Source of the DNA: D37C17 sp964551815
GTDB taxonomy: Bacteria; Fidelibacterota; Marinisomatia; SCGC-AAA003-L08; D37C17
Assembly (NCBI GenBank): GCA_964551815.1
Contig: CAZKEL010000038.1
Span: 1 to 24,249 of the forward strand
Reading direction: 5' to 3'
Length of the DNA stretch: 24,249 bases
Positions 23,490 to 24,249 of this stretch are shown piece after piece; positions within the stretch are counted from its first letter, which is position 1, and each line of letters opens with the position of its first letter. Made by a program: the position numbers and the translations under genes. Below the pieces are notes generated by a model that did not search any database, was not told the DNA's origin, and was given only the letters and a program-made list of their open reading frames with translations.

Positions 23490-24249
23490 AAAACACCTCA
23501 CACCATAAAGATATCTCAACTTTCCTCTGGTTACTGAAACTGGGGGCAGTGGTAAATGGAGTGTATTTTATAAGCAGCCTGAATTCAACTGCAATACTCT
23601 CTCTTAAAATCCCCGCTCAAATATTTTTTCTCGTATCTGCATTCCGTTGTCTTTTTCCGGTAAGCTATCCTCAAAGCACGGTTTTTCATAACTCTGTATT
23701 TTCCTCTGTTTTCCTTACCAGATTTCTGGCGACCTTTTCAGAAATCGCCATGATCTTTCAACTCTCTGTATTAATGAGACATTTAAATATAGAAAAGATT
23801 TTTCTGATTAATGCCCTATCCTGGTTCATGGTGATGTTGGTAATTCTTTCACAGGTATGTGTATGGACTGCAATAATATTTAATAGAAAAATGTGGTATT
23901 TCTATGAAGAAATTGGCTGGTTCATCATTTACAGTATAAATACCATGGTTAGTTTATTTCTATTGTCAACCCTTTCTTACGAGGGCGGTAAGGAACTGCT
24001 TTTATTTCTTAATATTATTTTTGGAGCAGGCTATTTACCCTGGCAATTTTTTCATTTGAAATCGTTATTACAGGAAGGAAATAAACAAGCTCCAGCAAAT
24101 TCGTCCCCAATTACTCCCTCATGGAAATTATTTATACTGGGAGTAAAAAACTCCATCAGTGTAAAAAATTGCTCACAGCGTTCTGAGGATTGGGGAGGTA
24201 TCATTGGTGTCACCTGGATGGCAGGATATTGGGCAGTTATTATGCCTGC
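23477..24249 (+). CDS. Uncharacterised multi-pass membrane protein, 3' end outside the window
   Basis: Frame 2 is open from TGG 23465 (after TAA 23462-23464) to the window end, at least 257 codons from the only early start codon, TTG 23477. It gives M-E-A-L-K-N-T-S-H-H then a strongly hydrophobic protein with about six segments: FLWLLKLGAVVNGVYFISSL, IPAQIFFLVSAFRCLFPVSY, FLTRFLATFSEIAMIFQLSV, LINALSWFMVMLVILSQVCV, WFIIYSINTMVSLFLLSTLS and LLLFLNIIFGAGYLPWQFFH. These are followed by a hydrophilic stretch (from about residue 195). Arginines inside the second and third segments (SAFRCLFP, TRFLAT) are unusual and may be functional. I recognise no family. The start overlaps DUF2087 by 13 bases; TTG is frequent in this genome, but there is no clear ribosome site. 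Confidence 0.68.
   Translation, partial: MEALKNTSHHKDISTFLWLLKLGAVVNGVYFISSLNSTAILSLKIPAQIFFLVSAFRCLFPVSYPQSTVFHNSVFSSVFLTRFLATFSEIAMIFQLSVLMRHLNIEKIFLINALSWFMVMLVILSQVCVWTAIIFNRKMWYFYEEIGWFIIYSINTMVSLFLLSTLSYEGGKELLLFLNIIFGAGYLPWQFFHLKSLLQEGNKQAPANSSPITPSWKLFILGVKNSISVKNCSQRSEDWGGIIGVTWMAGYWAVIMP

Overview
The window reads as one chromosomal contig of a Gram-negative-type bacterium of the FCB/Candidatus Marinimicrobia (SAR406) kind. That placement is an inference from three things: a dockerin-type C-terminus on a secreted protein, a GlmL-like ATPase fused into a cluster of uncharacterised membrane proteins, and overall codon style. It could be a related candidate phylum. Every supported gene is on the + strand. 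TTG starts are frequent, and there is a 100-base N gap inside a repeat array.

Region 1 (1-7887): the tail of a dockerin-bearing protein and a terminator-like hairpin, then cdsA (phospholipid synthesis). cdsA overlaps the start of a tight six- to seven-gene block: a GlmL/MutL-family ASKHA ATPase, a beta-rich/KOW-like protein, a 94-aa membrane peptide, a DUF6754-type membrane protein and three further membrane proteins. The genes overlap or abut by a few bases. No B12-dependent mutase subunit is present. This block is the best candidate for an undescribed membrane complex.

Region 2 (7918-13877): a lysine-oxidation pair, aminoadipate-semialdehyde dehydrogenase (ALDH7 type) and lysine 6-aminotransferase. 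It is followed without a break by rsmI, tmk and a ctpA-type S41 protease.

Region 3 (13941-21667): the translation block tRNA-Val(GAC), thrS, infC, rpmI, rplT, pheS, pheT, then zapA and folD. thrS begins 8 bases after the tRNA. infC has no ATG/GTG/TTG start that would give a full protein and appears to start at ATA, directly downstream of a good Shine-Dalgarno sequence.

Region 4 (21654-22638): a 44-bp tandem repeat starting at the end of folD, then a 135-bp tandem repeat holding a promoter-like AT-rich stretch and the first 12 bases of a tRNA. The last period of that array runs into the real tRNA-Arg(CCG). A selenocysteine tRNA (anticodon TCA) and a strong rho-independent terminator follow, so the organism should make selenoproteins.

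Region 5 (22639-24249): a small acidic protein of unknown function, a DUF2087 protein, and the start of an uncharacterised multi-pass membrane protein that runs off the window.
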